Positions 14,823-27,157 of a DNA stretch of 64,000 nt are shown one piece after another. Within the stretch, counting starts at the first letter, position 1. Each line of letters begins with the position of its first letter. Under the pieces are notes generated by a model, which was not told the DNA's origin, made no database searches, and worked only from the letters and a program-made list of their open reading frames with translations. The stretch covers positions 14,694,175-14,758,174 of the forward strand of contig OZ037768.1 in NCBI GenBank assembly GCA_964035545.1, read 5' to 3'. The stretch is from Bugula neritina (Eukaryota; Bryozoa; Gymnolaemata; Cheilostomatida; Bugulidae). Position numbers and translations under genes: made by a program.

Positions 14823-17800
14823 CGAAAGATATGGGAACTTACTGAAATATGTTGCAAACCACTGAAACATACTGCAACATCCTGCAACAAAATGAATTAT
14901 ACGGTAACACACTGAAGCATACTGCAATATACTGAAATACACTGTAACATACTAAGACATACTGCAACATACCGAAAAATATGGTAACCTACTGAAATAT
15001 GTTACAAACTACCGAAACATACTGCAACATACTGCACCATAATGAATTATACTGCAACATACTGAAAGATACTGCAACATACTGCAACATACTGAAGCAC
15101 ACTGTAGAATACTGAAATATACTGCAACATACTGAAATATGCTGCAAAAAACTGCAACACACTGAAATACATTGTAAGATACCTAAATACACTGCAACAT
15201 TCTGCAAGATACTGCAACATATTGAAATACACTGTAACATATTGAAAAACACTGCAACACATTGAAATATACCGCAACATACCGAAGTATATGGTAGCCT
15301 ACTGAAATATACTGCAAAATACTGAAATATACCTAAAAATATTGAAACATACTGAAATACACTGTAACATATTGAAATGCACTGCAACACATTTAAATAT
15401 ACCGCAACATACCGAAATGTATGGTAACCTACTGAAATATGCTGTAACACATTGAAATATCCTGCAACACATTGAGATATACTGCAACATACTGAAATGT
15501 GCTGTAGCATACTGAAATACACTGCAACACACTGAAGTATACTGTAATATACAGAAATGTACTGTAAAACACTGAAATATACTTCAACATACTGAAAACT
15601 ACCTAAAAATCTTGAAACATATTGAAATACACGGAAACATTCTGAAATACACTGCAACACATTGGAATATACTGCAACATACCGAAATATATGGTAACCT
15701 ACTGAAATATGTTTCAAACTTCTGAAATATACAGCAACATACTGAAATACACCGTAACATACTGAAATACACTGCAACCTACTGCAACATACTGAAAAAC
15801 ACTGTAACATATTGAAATACACTGCAACACACTGAAATATACTGAAACATACCGAAATGTATGGTAACCTACTGAATTATGCTGTAACACATTGAAATAT
15901 ACTGCAACACATTGAAATATACTGCAACAAACAGAAATGTGCTGTAGCATACTGAAATACACTGCAACACACTGAAGTATACTGTAACATACAGAAATGT
16001 ACTGTAAAACACTGAAATATGCTTCAACATACTGAAAACTACCTAAAAATAGTGAAACATACTGAAATACACTGTAACATACTGAAATACACTGCAACAC
16101 ATTGGAATATACTGCAACATACCAAAATATATGGTAACCTACTGAAATATGTTACAAACTACTGAAACATACTGCAACATACTGCAACATAATGAAATAT
16201 ACTGCAACATACTGAAAGATACTGCAACAAACTGCAACATACTGAAATACACGGTAACATACTGAAATACACTGCAGCATACTGAAATATACTGCAAGAT
16301 ACTGTAACATACTGAAACACATTGTAAGATACTAAAATACACTGCAACATACTGCAACATACTGAAATACACTGTAACATATTGAAAAACACTGACACAC
16401 ATTGAAATATACTGCAACATACTGAAACATACGGCAACATACTGAAATATACTGCGACACATTGAAATATACTGCAACATACTGAAATATGCTGTAGCAT
16501 ACTGAAATACACTGCAACACACTGAAGTATACTGTATTATACAGAACTTTACTGTAACATACTGAAATATACTTCAACATACTGAAATGTACTGCAACAT
16601 ACTAAAATATACTGCAACATACTGAAATACACTGTAACATACTGAATTACACTGCAACATACTGAAATACACTGTTACACATTAAAATACACCGCAACAC
16701 ACTGAAATATACTGAAACATACCGAAATATATGGTAACCTACTGAGACACGTTGCAAACCACTGAAACATACTGCAACATCCTGCAACAAAATGAAATCT
16801 ACTGTAACATACCGAAACATACTGCAAAATACTGAAACATACTGTAACATACTAAGACATACTGCAACATACTGAAATATAATGCAACATACTGAAATAT
16901 ACTTCAACATACTAAAATACACTGCAAAACACTGCAACATACTGAAATATACTGAAAAACACTGTAACATATTGAAATACACTGCAACACATTGGAATAT
17001 TCTGCAACATACCGAAATATATGGTAACCTAATGAAATATACTGTAAAACGTTGAAGTACACTGCAACATACTGAAATACACTGCAACACACTAAATTGT
17101 ACTGTAATTTACAGAAATGTACTGTAACATACTGAAATATACTGCAACACATTGAAACATACTGCAACTTACTGAAATGTGCTGTAGCATACTGAAATAC
17201 ACTGCAACACACTGAAGTATACTGTAATATACAGAAATGTGCTGTAAAATACTGAGATATACTTCAACATACTGAAAAATACCTAAAAATCTTGAAACAT
17301 ATTGAAATACACTGAAACATTCTGAAATACACTGCAACACATTGGAATATACTGCAACATAACAAAATATATGGTAACCTACTGAAATATGTTTCAAACT
17401 ACTGAAATATACTGCAACATACTGAAATACACCGTGACATACTGAAATACACTGCAACATACTGAAATACACTGTACCATATTGAAATACACTGCAACAC
17501 TCTGAAATATACTGAAACATACTGAAATATATGGCAGCCTACTGAAATATGTTGCAAACCGCTGAAACATCCTGCAACATCCTGGAACAAAATGATTTAT
17601 ACGGTAACACACTGAAGCATACTGCAATATACTGAAACACACTGTAACATACTAAGGCATACTGCAACATACCGAAAAATATGGTAACCTACCGAAATAT
17701 GTTACAAACTACTGAAACATACTGCAACATACTGCACCATAATGAAATATACTGCAACATACTGAATGATACTGCAAGATACTGCAACATACTGAACTAC

Positions 17801-18770
17801 ATTGTAAGATTCCTAAATACACTGCAACATACTGCAACATACTGCAACATGTTGAAATACACTGTAACATATTGAAAAACACTGCAACACATTGAAATAT
17901 ACCGCAACGTACCGAAGTATATGGTAGCCTACTGAAATATATTGCGACATATTGAAATATACTGCAGCATACTGAAATATGCTGTAACATACTAAGACAT
18001 ACTGCAACAAACTGAAATATAATGCAACATACTGAAATATACTTCAACATACTAAAATACACTACAACACACTGCAACATACCGAAATATACTGCAACAT
18101 ACTGAAATACACTGTAACATACTGAATTACACTGCAACATACTGTATCATACTGAAGTTCACTGCAACACATTGAAATATATTGCAACATACCGAATTAT
18201 ACTTCAACATACTGAAAAATACCGAAAAATATTGAAACATGCTGTAATACACTGTAACATACTGAAATACACTGTAACATACTGAAATACACTGTAACAT
18301 ATTGAAATACACTGCAACATACTGCAACATACTGAAAAACACTGTAACATATTGAAATACACTGCAACACATTGAAACATTCCGCAACATACTGAATTTT
18401 ATGGTAACCTAATGAAATATACTGTAACACGTTGAAGTACACTGCAACATACTGAAATACACTGCAACACACTAAAGTATACTGTAATTTACAGAAATGT
18501 ACTGTAACATACTGAAACATGCGACAACATATTGAAACATACTGCAACACATTGAAATATACTGCAACTTACTGAAATGTGCTGTAGCATACTGAAATAC
18601 ACTGCAACACGCTGAAGTATACTGTAATATACAGAAATGTACTGTAACATACTGAAACTTATGGCAACATACTTAAATGTACTGCAACATACTTAAATAT
18701 ACCGCAACAAACTGAATATACGGTAACCTACCGAATTATGTTGCAAACTACTAAAATATACTGAAATATT
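14823..18770 (+). repeat. Diverged distal part of block I
   Basis: About 14,823 to 15,830 follows 2,870-3,880 at an offset of 11,954 bp. The rest, to the orientation switch, has no close copy in block I that I could find, though the shared boxes (GGTAACC and ATACCTAAAAA) recur. From 12,395 to about 18,714, including this whole segment, I see no decamer register slip. Single-copy, more diverged HORs at an array edge are typical of satellite arrays. Confidence 0.75.
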
Positions 18771-18771
18771 T
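18764..18771. other. Orientation switch 1 (block I to II)
   Basis: The satellite changes strand inside the 8-bp palindrome AAATATTT. The flanks CTG and CAG extend the symmetry after a one-base bulge at 18,772. The flanking arms are the same satellite but are not close reverse-complement copies of each other, so this is not a recent simple fold-back. A one-base register loss lies only about 45 bp upstream (18715-18723). Confidence 0.85.
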
Positions 18772-19500
18772 GCAGTGTATTTTAATATGTAACAGTGTAT
18801 TTCAGTATGTTGCAGTGTATTTCAGTACGTTACAGTGTATTTCAGTATGTTGCAGTATATTTCAGCATGTTGCAGTACTTTTCAGTATGTTGACGTACGT
18901 TTCAGTATGTTACTGTACAATTCTGTGTATTACAGTATACTTCAATGTGTCGCAGTATATTTCAGTATGTTGCCGTATGTTTCAGTTTGTTGCAGTATAT
19001 TTCAATGTGTTGCAGTGTTTTTCAATATGTTACAGTGTATTTCAATATGTTGCAGTATGTTGCAGTGTATTTCAGTGTATTTCAGTATCTTACATTGTGT
19101 TTCAGTATGTTGCAGTAACTTGCAGTATAATTCAGTATGTTGCAGTGTCTTACAGTATGTTACAGTGTATTTCAGTATGTTGCACTATTTTGCAGTATTT
19201 TTTCAGTATGTTGCAGTATACCTCTTTATGTTGCAGTATGTTGCAGTATATTTTAGTAGTTTGCAACATATTTCAGTAGGTTGCCATATATTTCGGTATG
19301 TTGCAGTATATTTCAATCTGTTGCAGTGTATTTCAGTATGTTACAGTGTCTCTCAGTGTGTTTCATTATTTTTAGGTATATTTCAGTATGTTGAAGTTTA
19401 TTTCAGTATGTTGCAGTGTAATTCAGTATTTTGTATTATATTTCAGTATGTTGCAGTATGATTTAGTACGTTACGGTATATTTCAATATTTTGCAGTACG
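18771..19500 (-). repeat. Block II left-edge segment
   Basis: About 18,790 to 19,240 closely resembles 45,060-45,440 and 48,560-48,950, including the one-base T insertion near 19,200. The left edge of block II thus carries the same HOR portion as its right end. The rest grades into the 2,809-bp repeat. Confidence 0.75.
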
Positions 19501-22309
19501 TTGCAGTGTAATTCAGTATGTTACAGTGTATTTCAGTATGTTACAGTGTATTACAGCATGTTTCAATATTTTTTGGTATTTTTCAGTATGTTGAAGTATA
19601 ATTCGGTATGTTGCAATATATTTCAATGTGTTGCAGTGAACTTCAGTATGTTACAGTATGTTGCAGTGTAATTCAGTATGTTACAGTGTATTTCAGTATG
19701 TTGCAGTATATTTCGGTATGTTGCAGTGTGTTGTAGTGTATTTTAGTATGTTGAAGTATATTTCAGTATGTTGCATTATATTTCGGTATGTTGCAGTATG
19801 TCTTTGTATGTTACAGCATATTTCAGTATGTTGCAGTATATTTTAATATGTCGCAGTATATTTCAGTAGGCTACCATATACTTCGGTACGTTGCGGTATA
19901 TTTCAATGTGTTGCAGTGTTTTTCAATATGTTACAGTGTATTTCAACATGTTGCAGTATGTTGCAGTATGTTGCAGTGTATTTAGGAATCTGACAATGTA
20001 TTTCAGTATGTTGCAGTATCTTGCAGTATCATTCAGTATGTTGCAGTATATTTCATTGTGGTGCAGTATGTTGCAGTATGATTCAGTAGTGTGTAACATA
20101 TTTCGGTAGGTTACCATATTTTTCGGTATGTTGCAGTATGCCTTAGTATGTTACAGTGTGTTTCAGTATATTGCAGTATGCTTCAGTGTGTTACGGTATA
20201 AATTATTTTGTTGCAGGATGTTGCAGTATGTTTCAGCGGTTTGCAACATATTTCAGTAGGCTACCATATATTTCAGTATGTTGCAGTGTATTTCAATATG
20301 CTACAGTGTATTTCAGTATGTTGCAGTGTATTTCAGTATGTTACGGTGTATTTCAGTATGTTGCAGTATATTTCAGTAGTTTGAAACATATTTCAGTAGG
20401 TTACCATATATTTTGGTATGTTGCAGTATATTCCAATGTGTTGCTGTGTATTTCAGAGTGTTTCAGTGTATTTCAATATGTTTCAAGATTTTTAGGTATT
20501 TTTCAGTATGTTGAAGTATATCTCAGTATTTTACAGCACATTTCTGTATATTACAGTATACTTCAGTGTGTTGCGGTGTATTTCAGTATGCTACAGCACA
20601 TTTCAGTAAGTTGCAGTATATTTCAATGTGTTGCAGTATATTTTAGTATGTTGCAGTACATTTCTGTAAACTACAGTACAATTTAGTGTGTTGCAGTGTA
20701 TTTCAGTATTTTGCAGTGTACTTCAACGTTTTACAGTATATTTCATTAGGTTACCATATATTTCGGTATGTTGCAGAATATTTCAATGTGTTGCAGTGTA
20801 TTTCAATGTGTTACAGTGTTTTTCAGTATATTTCAGTATGTTGCAGTGTTTAGCAGTGTATTTTAGTATGTTGAAGTATATTTCAGTATGTTGCATTATA
20901 TTTCAGTACGTTGCAGTATGTCTTAGTATGTTACAGTATATGTCAGTATTTTGCAGTATGTTTCGGTGTGTTACAGTAGATTTCATTTTGTTGCAGGCTG
21001 TTGCAGTATGTTTCAGTGGTTTGCAACGTGTCTCAGTAGGTTACCATATATTTCGGTATGTTTCAGTATATTTCAGTGTGTTGAGGTGTATTTTAATGTG
21101 TAACAGTGTATTTCAGTATGTTGCAGTGTAATTCAGTATGTTACAGTGTATTTCAGTATGTTGAGGTATATTTCAGCATGTTGCAGTACATTTCAGTATG
21201 TTGATGTATATTTCAGTATGTTACAGTAAAGTTCTGTATATTACAGTATACTTCAGTGTGTTGCAGTGTATTTCAGTATGCTACAGCATATTTCAGTATG
21301 TTGCAGTATATTTCAATGTGTCGCAGTATATTTCAATATGTTGCCGTATGTTTCAGTATGTTGCAGTATATTTCAATGTGTGTCAGTGTTTTTCAATATG
21401 TTACAGTGTAATTCAGCATGTTGCAGTATGTTGCAGTGTATTTCAGTATCTTACAATGTGTTTCAGTATGTTGCAGTATCTTGCAGTATAATTCAGTATG
21501 TTGCAGTGTCTTACAGTATGTCACAGTGTATTTCAGTATGTTGCATCATCTTGCAGTATTTTGTCAGTATGTTGCAGTATACTTCATTATGTTGCAGTAT
21601 GTTGCAGTATATTTCAGTAGTTTGCAACATATTTCAGTAGGTTACCATATATTTCAGTATGTTGCAGTATATTTCAATTTGTTGCAGTGTGTTTCAGTAT
21701 GTTACAGTGTATTTCAGTGTGTTTCGATATTTTTAGGTATATTTCAGTATGTTGAAGTTTATTGCAGTATGTTGCAGTGTACTTCAGTATTTTGTATTAT
21801 ATTTCAGTATGTTGCAGTATGTTTTAGTATGTTACAGTATATTTCAGTATTTTGCAGTATGTTGCAGTGTAATTCAGTATCTTACAGTGTATTTCAGTAT
21901 GTTGCAGTATTTTGCAGTATCTTTTAAGCTGTTGCAGGATATTTCAATGTTTTTGCGGTATATTTCATAATGTTGCACAGTTGCAATATTTTTTGGTGAC
22001 TTTTAGTATATTTTAGTAGTTTGCAACATAATTCGGTAGGTTACCGTATATTCAGTTTGTTGCGGTATATTTAAGTATTTTGCAGTACATTTAAGGATGT
22101 TGCCATAAGTTTCAGTACGTTACAGTACATTTCTGTATATTACAGTATACTTCAGCGTGTTGCAGTATATTTCAATGTGTTGCAGGATATTTCAATGTGT
22201 TACAGCATATTTCAGTAGGTTACCATACATTTTGGTATGTTGCGGAATGTTTCAATGTGTTGCAGTGTATTTCAATATGTTACAGTGTTTTTCAGTATGT
22301 TGCAGTATG
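19501..22309 (-). repeat. Block II HOR, 2,809-bp copy 1
   Basis: Matches the next unit at a constant offset of 2,809 bp over most of its length; the match is clear to about 22,235. The period is 281 decamers minus one base, explained by one +1 unit (near 21,560) and the net -2 irregular segment (21949-22060). Confidence 0.82.
21949..22060 (-). repeat. Block II irregular segment, copy 1
   Basis: About 112 bp where the 10-base rhythm is disturbed (GTTTTTGCGG, GCACAGTTGCAATATTTTTT, GGTGACTTTT) and the register shifts by a net -2 bases. The upstream context is the GTTGCAGGATATTTCAATG type. Not seen in blocks I or III. Confidence 0.8.
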
Positions 22310-25044
22310 TTGCAGTGTATTTCAATATGTTACAGTGTATTTCAGCGTGTTACAGTGTATTACAGCATGTTTCAATATTTTTCAGTATTTTTCAGTTTGT
22401 TGAAGTATAATTCGGTATGTTGCAATATATTTCAATGTGTTGCAGTGAACTTCAGTATGTTACAGTATGTTGCAGTGTAATTCAGTATGTTACAGTGTAT
22501 TTCAGTATGTTGCAGTATATTTCGGTATGTTGCAGTGTGTTGTAGTGTATTTTAGTATGTTGAAGTATATTTCAGTATGTTGCATTATATTTCGGTATGT
22601 TGCAGTATGTCTTTGTATGTTACAGCATATTTCAGTATGTTGCAGTATATTTCAATATGTCGCAGTATATTTCAGTAGGCTACCATATACTTCGGTACGT
22701 TGCGGTATATTTCAATGTGTTGCAGTGTTTTTCAATATGTTACAGTGTATTTCAACATGTTGCCGTATGTTGCAGTATGTTGCAGTGTATTTAGGAATCT
22801 GACAATGTATTTCAGTATGTTGCAGTATCTTGCAGTATCATTCAGTATGTTGCAGTATATTTCATTGTGGTGCAGTATGTTGCAGTATGATTCAGTAGTT
22901 TGTAACATATTTCGGTAGGTTACCATATTTTTCGTTATGTTGCAGTATGCCTTAGTATGTTACAGTGTGTTTCAGTATATTGCAGTATGCTTCAGTGTGT
23001 TACCGTATAAATCATTTTGTTGCAGGATGTTGCAGTATGTTTCAGCGGTTTGCAACATATTTCAGTAGGCTACCATATATTTCAGTATGTTGCAGTGTAT
23101 TTCAATATGGTACAGTGTATTTCAGTATGTTGCAGTGTATTTCAGTATGTTACGGTGTATTTCAATATGTTGCAGTATATTTCAGTAGTTTGAAACATAT
23201 TTCAGTAGGTTACCATATATTTTGGTATGTTGCAGTATATTCCAATGTGTTGCTGTGTATTTCAGAGTGTTTCAGTGTATTTCAATATGTTTCAAGATTT
23301 TTAGGTATTTTTCAGTATGTTGAAGTATATCTCAGTATTTTACAGCACATTTCTGTATATTACAGTATACTTCAGTGTGTTGCGGTGTATTTGAGTATGC
23401 TACAGCACATTTCAGTAAGTTGCAGTATATTTCAATGTGTTGCAGTATATTTTAGTATGTTGCAGTACATTTCTGTAAACTACAGTACAATTTAGTGTGT
23501 TGCAGTGTATTTCAGTATGTTGCAGTGTACTTCAACGTTTTACAGTATATTTCATTAGGTTACCATATCTTTCGGTATGTTGCAGAATATTTCAATGTGT
23601 TGCAGTGTATTTCAATGTGTTACAGTGTTTTTCAGTATATTTCAGTATGTTGCAGTGTTTAGCAGTGTATTTTAGTATGTTGAAGTATATTTCAGTATGT
23701 TGCATTATATTTCAGTACGTTGCAGTATGTCTTAGTTTGTTACAGTATATGTCAGTATTTTGCAGTATGTTTCGGTGTGTTACAGTAGATTTCATTTTGT
23801 TGCAGGCTGTTGCAGTATGTTTCAGTGGTTTGCAACGTGTCTCAGTAGGTTACCATATATTTCGGTATGTTTCAGTATATTTCAGTGTGTTGAGGTGTAT
23901 TTTAATGTGTAACAGTGTATTTCAGTATGTTGCAGTGTAATTCAGTATGTTACAGTGTATTTCAGTATGTTGAGGTATATTTCAGCATGTTGCAGTACAT
24001 TTCAGTATGTTGATGTATATTTCAGTATGTTACAGTAAAGTTCTGTATATTACAGTATACTTCAGTGTGTTGCAGTGTATTTCAGTATGCTACAGCATAT
24101 TTCAGTATGTTGCAGTATATTTCAATGTGTCGCAGTATATTTCAATATGTTGCCGTATGTTTCAGTATGTTGCAGTATATTTCAATGTGTGTCAGTGTTT
24201 TTCAATATGTTACAGTGTAATTCAGCATGTTGCAGTATGTTGCAGTGTATTTCAGTATCTTACAATGTGTTTCAGTATGTTGCAGTATCTTGCAGTATAA
24301 TTCAGTATGTTGCAGTGTCTTACAGTATGTTACAGTGTATTTCAGTATGTTGCATCATCTTGCAGTATTTTGTCAGTATGTTGCAGTATACTTCATTATG
24401 TTGCAGTATGTTGCAGTATATTTCAGTAGTTTGCAACATATTTCAGTAGGTTACCATATATTTCAGTATGTTGCAGTATATTTCAATTTGTTGCAGTGTA
24501 TTTCAGTATGTTACAGTGTATTTCAGTGTGTTTCGATATTTTTAGGTATATTTCAGTATGTTGAAGTTTATTGCAGTATGTTGCAGTGTACTTCAGTATT
24601 TTGTATTATATTTCAGTATGTTGCAGTATGTTTTAGTATGTTACAGTATATTTCAGTATTTTGCAGTATGTTGCAGTGTAATTCAGTATCTTACAGTGTA
24701 TTTCAGTATGTTGCAGTATTTTGCAGTATCTTTTAAGCTGTTGCAGGATATTTCAATGTTTTTGCGGTATATTTCATAATGTTGCACAGTTGCAATATTT
24801 TTTGGTGACTTTTAGTATATTTTAGTAGTTTGCAACATAATTCGGTAGGTTACCGTATATTCAGTTTGTTGCGGTATATTTAAGTATGTTGCAGTACATT
24901 TAAGGATGTTGCCATAAGTTTCAGTATGTTACAGTACATTTCTGTATATTACAGTATACTTCAGCGTGTTGCAGTATATTTCAATGTGTTGCAGGATATT
25001 TCAATGTGTTACAGCATATTTCAGTAGGTTACCATACATTTTGG
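22310..25044 (-). repeat. Block II HOR, 2,809-bp copy 2
   Basis: Second copy of the 2,809-bp unit. Similarity at this offset ends near 25,044, where a GCGGTATA variant replaces the GCGGAATG of copy 1. From about 24,510 onward the sequence is also part of the large 8,398-bp duplication. Confidence 0.8.
24758..24869 (-). repeat. Block II irregular segment, copy 2
   Basis: Copy of the 21,949 segment at +2,809 bp, with the same GCAGGATA-type upstream context. Confidence 0.8.
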
Positions 25045-27045
25045 TATGTTGCGGTATATTTAAATGTGTTGTAGTGCATTTCAATATGTTACAGTGTATT
25101 TCAGTATGTTTCAATATTTTTAGGTATATTTCAGTATGTTGCAGTATATTTCAATATGTCGCAGTATATTTCAGTAGGCAACCATATACTTCGGTACGTT
25201 GCGGTATATTTCAATGTGTTGCAGTGTTTTTCAATATGCTACAGTGTATTTCAATATGTTGCAGTATGTTGCAGTATGTTGCAGTGTATTTAGGAATCTT
25301 ACAATGTATTTCAGTATGTTGCAGTATCTTGCAGTATCATTCAGTATGTTGCAGTATATTTCATTATGGTGCAGTATGTTGCAGTATGTTTCAGTAGTTT
25401 GTAACATATTTCGGTAGGTTACCATATTTTTCGGTATGTTGCAGTATGCCTTAGTATGTTACAGTGTGTTTCAGTATAATGCAGTATGCTTAAGTGTGTT
25501 ACCGTATAAATCATTTTGTTGCAGGATGTTGCAGTATGTTTCAGCGGTTTGCAACATATTTCAGTAGGCTACCATATATTTCAGTATGTTTCAGTATATT
25601 TCAGTGGGTTGCAGTGTATTTCAATATGGTACAGTGTATTTCAGTATGTTGCAGTGTATTTCAGTATGTTACGGTGTATTTCAGTATATTGCAGTATATT
25701 TCAGTAGTTTGAAACATATTTCAGTAGGTTACCATATATTTTGGTATGTTGCAGTATATTCCAATGTGTTGCAGTGTATTTCAGAATCTTTCAGTGTATT
25801 TCAATATGTTTCAAGATTTTTAGGTATTTTTCAGTATGTTGAAGTATATCTCAGTATTTTACAGCACATTTCTGTATATTACAGTATACTTCAATGTGTT
25901 GCAGTGTATTTCAGTATGCTACAGCACATTTCAGTAAGTTGCAGGATATTTCAATGTGTTGCCGTTTATTTCAGTATGTTACAGTACATTTCTGTAAATT
26001 ACAGTACAATTTAGTGTGTTGCAGTGTATTTCAGTATGTTGCAGTGTACTTCAACGTTTTACAGTATATTTCATTAGGTTACCATATATTTCGGTATGTT
26101 GCAGAATATTTCAATGTGTTGCAGTGTATTTCAATATGTTACAGTGTTTTTCAGTATATTTCAGTATGTTGCAGTGTTTTGCAGTGTATTTTAGTATGTT
26201 GAAGTATATTTCAGTATGTTGCATTATATTTCAGTATGTTGCAGTATGTCTTAGTATGTTACAGTATGTTTCAGTATTTTGCAGTATGTTTCGGTGTGTT
26301 TTAGTATATTTCATTTTGTTGCAGGATGTTGCAGTATGTTTCAGTAGGCTACCATATACTTCGGTATGTTGTGGTATATTTCAATGTGTTGCAGTGTATT
26401 TCAAGATGTTACAGTGTATTTCAGTATGTTGCAGTATGTTGCAGTGTAATTCAATATGATACGGTATATTTCAGTATGTTGCAGTATGCTTCAGTGTGTT
26501 ACCGTATATTTCATTTTGTTGCAGGATGTTGCAGTATGTTTCAGTGGTTTGCAACGTGTCTCAGTAGGTTACCATATATTTTGGTATGTTTCAGTATATT
26601 TCAGTGTGTTGCGGTGTATTTTAATGTGTAACAGTGTATTTCAGTATGTTGCAGTGTAATTCAGTATGTTACAGTGTATTTCAGTATGTTGCAGTATATT
26701 TCAGCATGTTGCAGTACATTTCAGTATGTTGATGTATATTTCAGTATGTTACAGTAAAGTTCTGTATATTACAGTATACTTTAGTGTGTTGCAATGTATT
26801 TCAGTATGCTACAGCATATTTCAGTGTGTTGCAGTATATTTCAATGTGTCACAGTATATTTCAGTATGTTGCCGTATGTTTCAGTATGTTGCAGTATATT
26901 TCAGTATGCTACAGCATACTTCAGTATGTTGCAGTATATTTCAATGTGTCGAAGTATATTTCAGTATGTTGCCGTATGTTTCAGTATGTTGCAGTATATT
27001 TCAATGTGTGTCAGCGTTTTTCAATATGTTACAGTGTATTTCAAT

Positions 27046-27157
27046 GTTTTTGCGGTTTATTTCATAATGTTGCACAGTTGCAATATTTTTTGGTGACTTT
27101 TAGTATATTTTAGTAGTTTGCAACATAATTCGGTAGGTTACCGTATATTCAGTTTGT
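27046..27157 (-). repeat. Block II irregular segment, copy 3
   Basis: Same irregular core, but the upstream context is the ACAGTGTATTTCAATG type, so it sits at a different junction from copies 1 and 2. It has TTTAT where the others have TATAT after GCGG. Confidence 0.8.

Larger units (their letters stand above)
1..18770 (+). repeat. Satellite block I (A-B orientation on + strand)
   Basis: The A and B decamers read 5' to 3' on the + strand throughout. The block-specific mark is an 11-base unit CAAACTTCCTG, found at 430-440, 4091-4101, 7542-7552, 9583-9593 and 12384-12394. These five are the only places before 18.7 kb where I see the decamer register move. The block ends at the orientation switch near 18,767. 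Just before it, a 9-base unit at 18715-18723 breaks the register once. HOR copies of about 3,581, 3,451, 2,801 and 2,801 bp occupy most of the block. Confidence 0.93.

Noticed and set aside
18700-18850. Recent fold-back (hairpin) duplication at switch 1
   Set aside because: Sequence to the left and right of the switch is only family-level similar when reverse complemented, not near-identical.
21949-22060. Transposon or solo LTR inserted in block II
   Set aside because: The irregular segment is short, has no terminal repeats or target duplication that I can see, and its flanks still resemble satellite variants.
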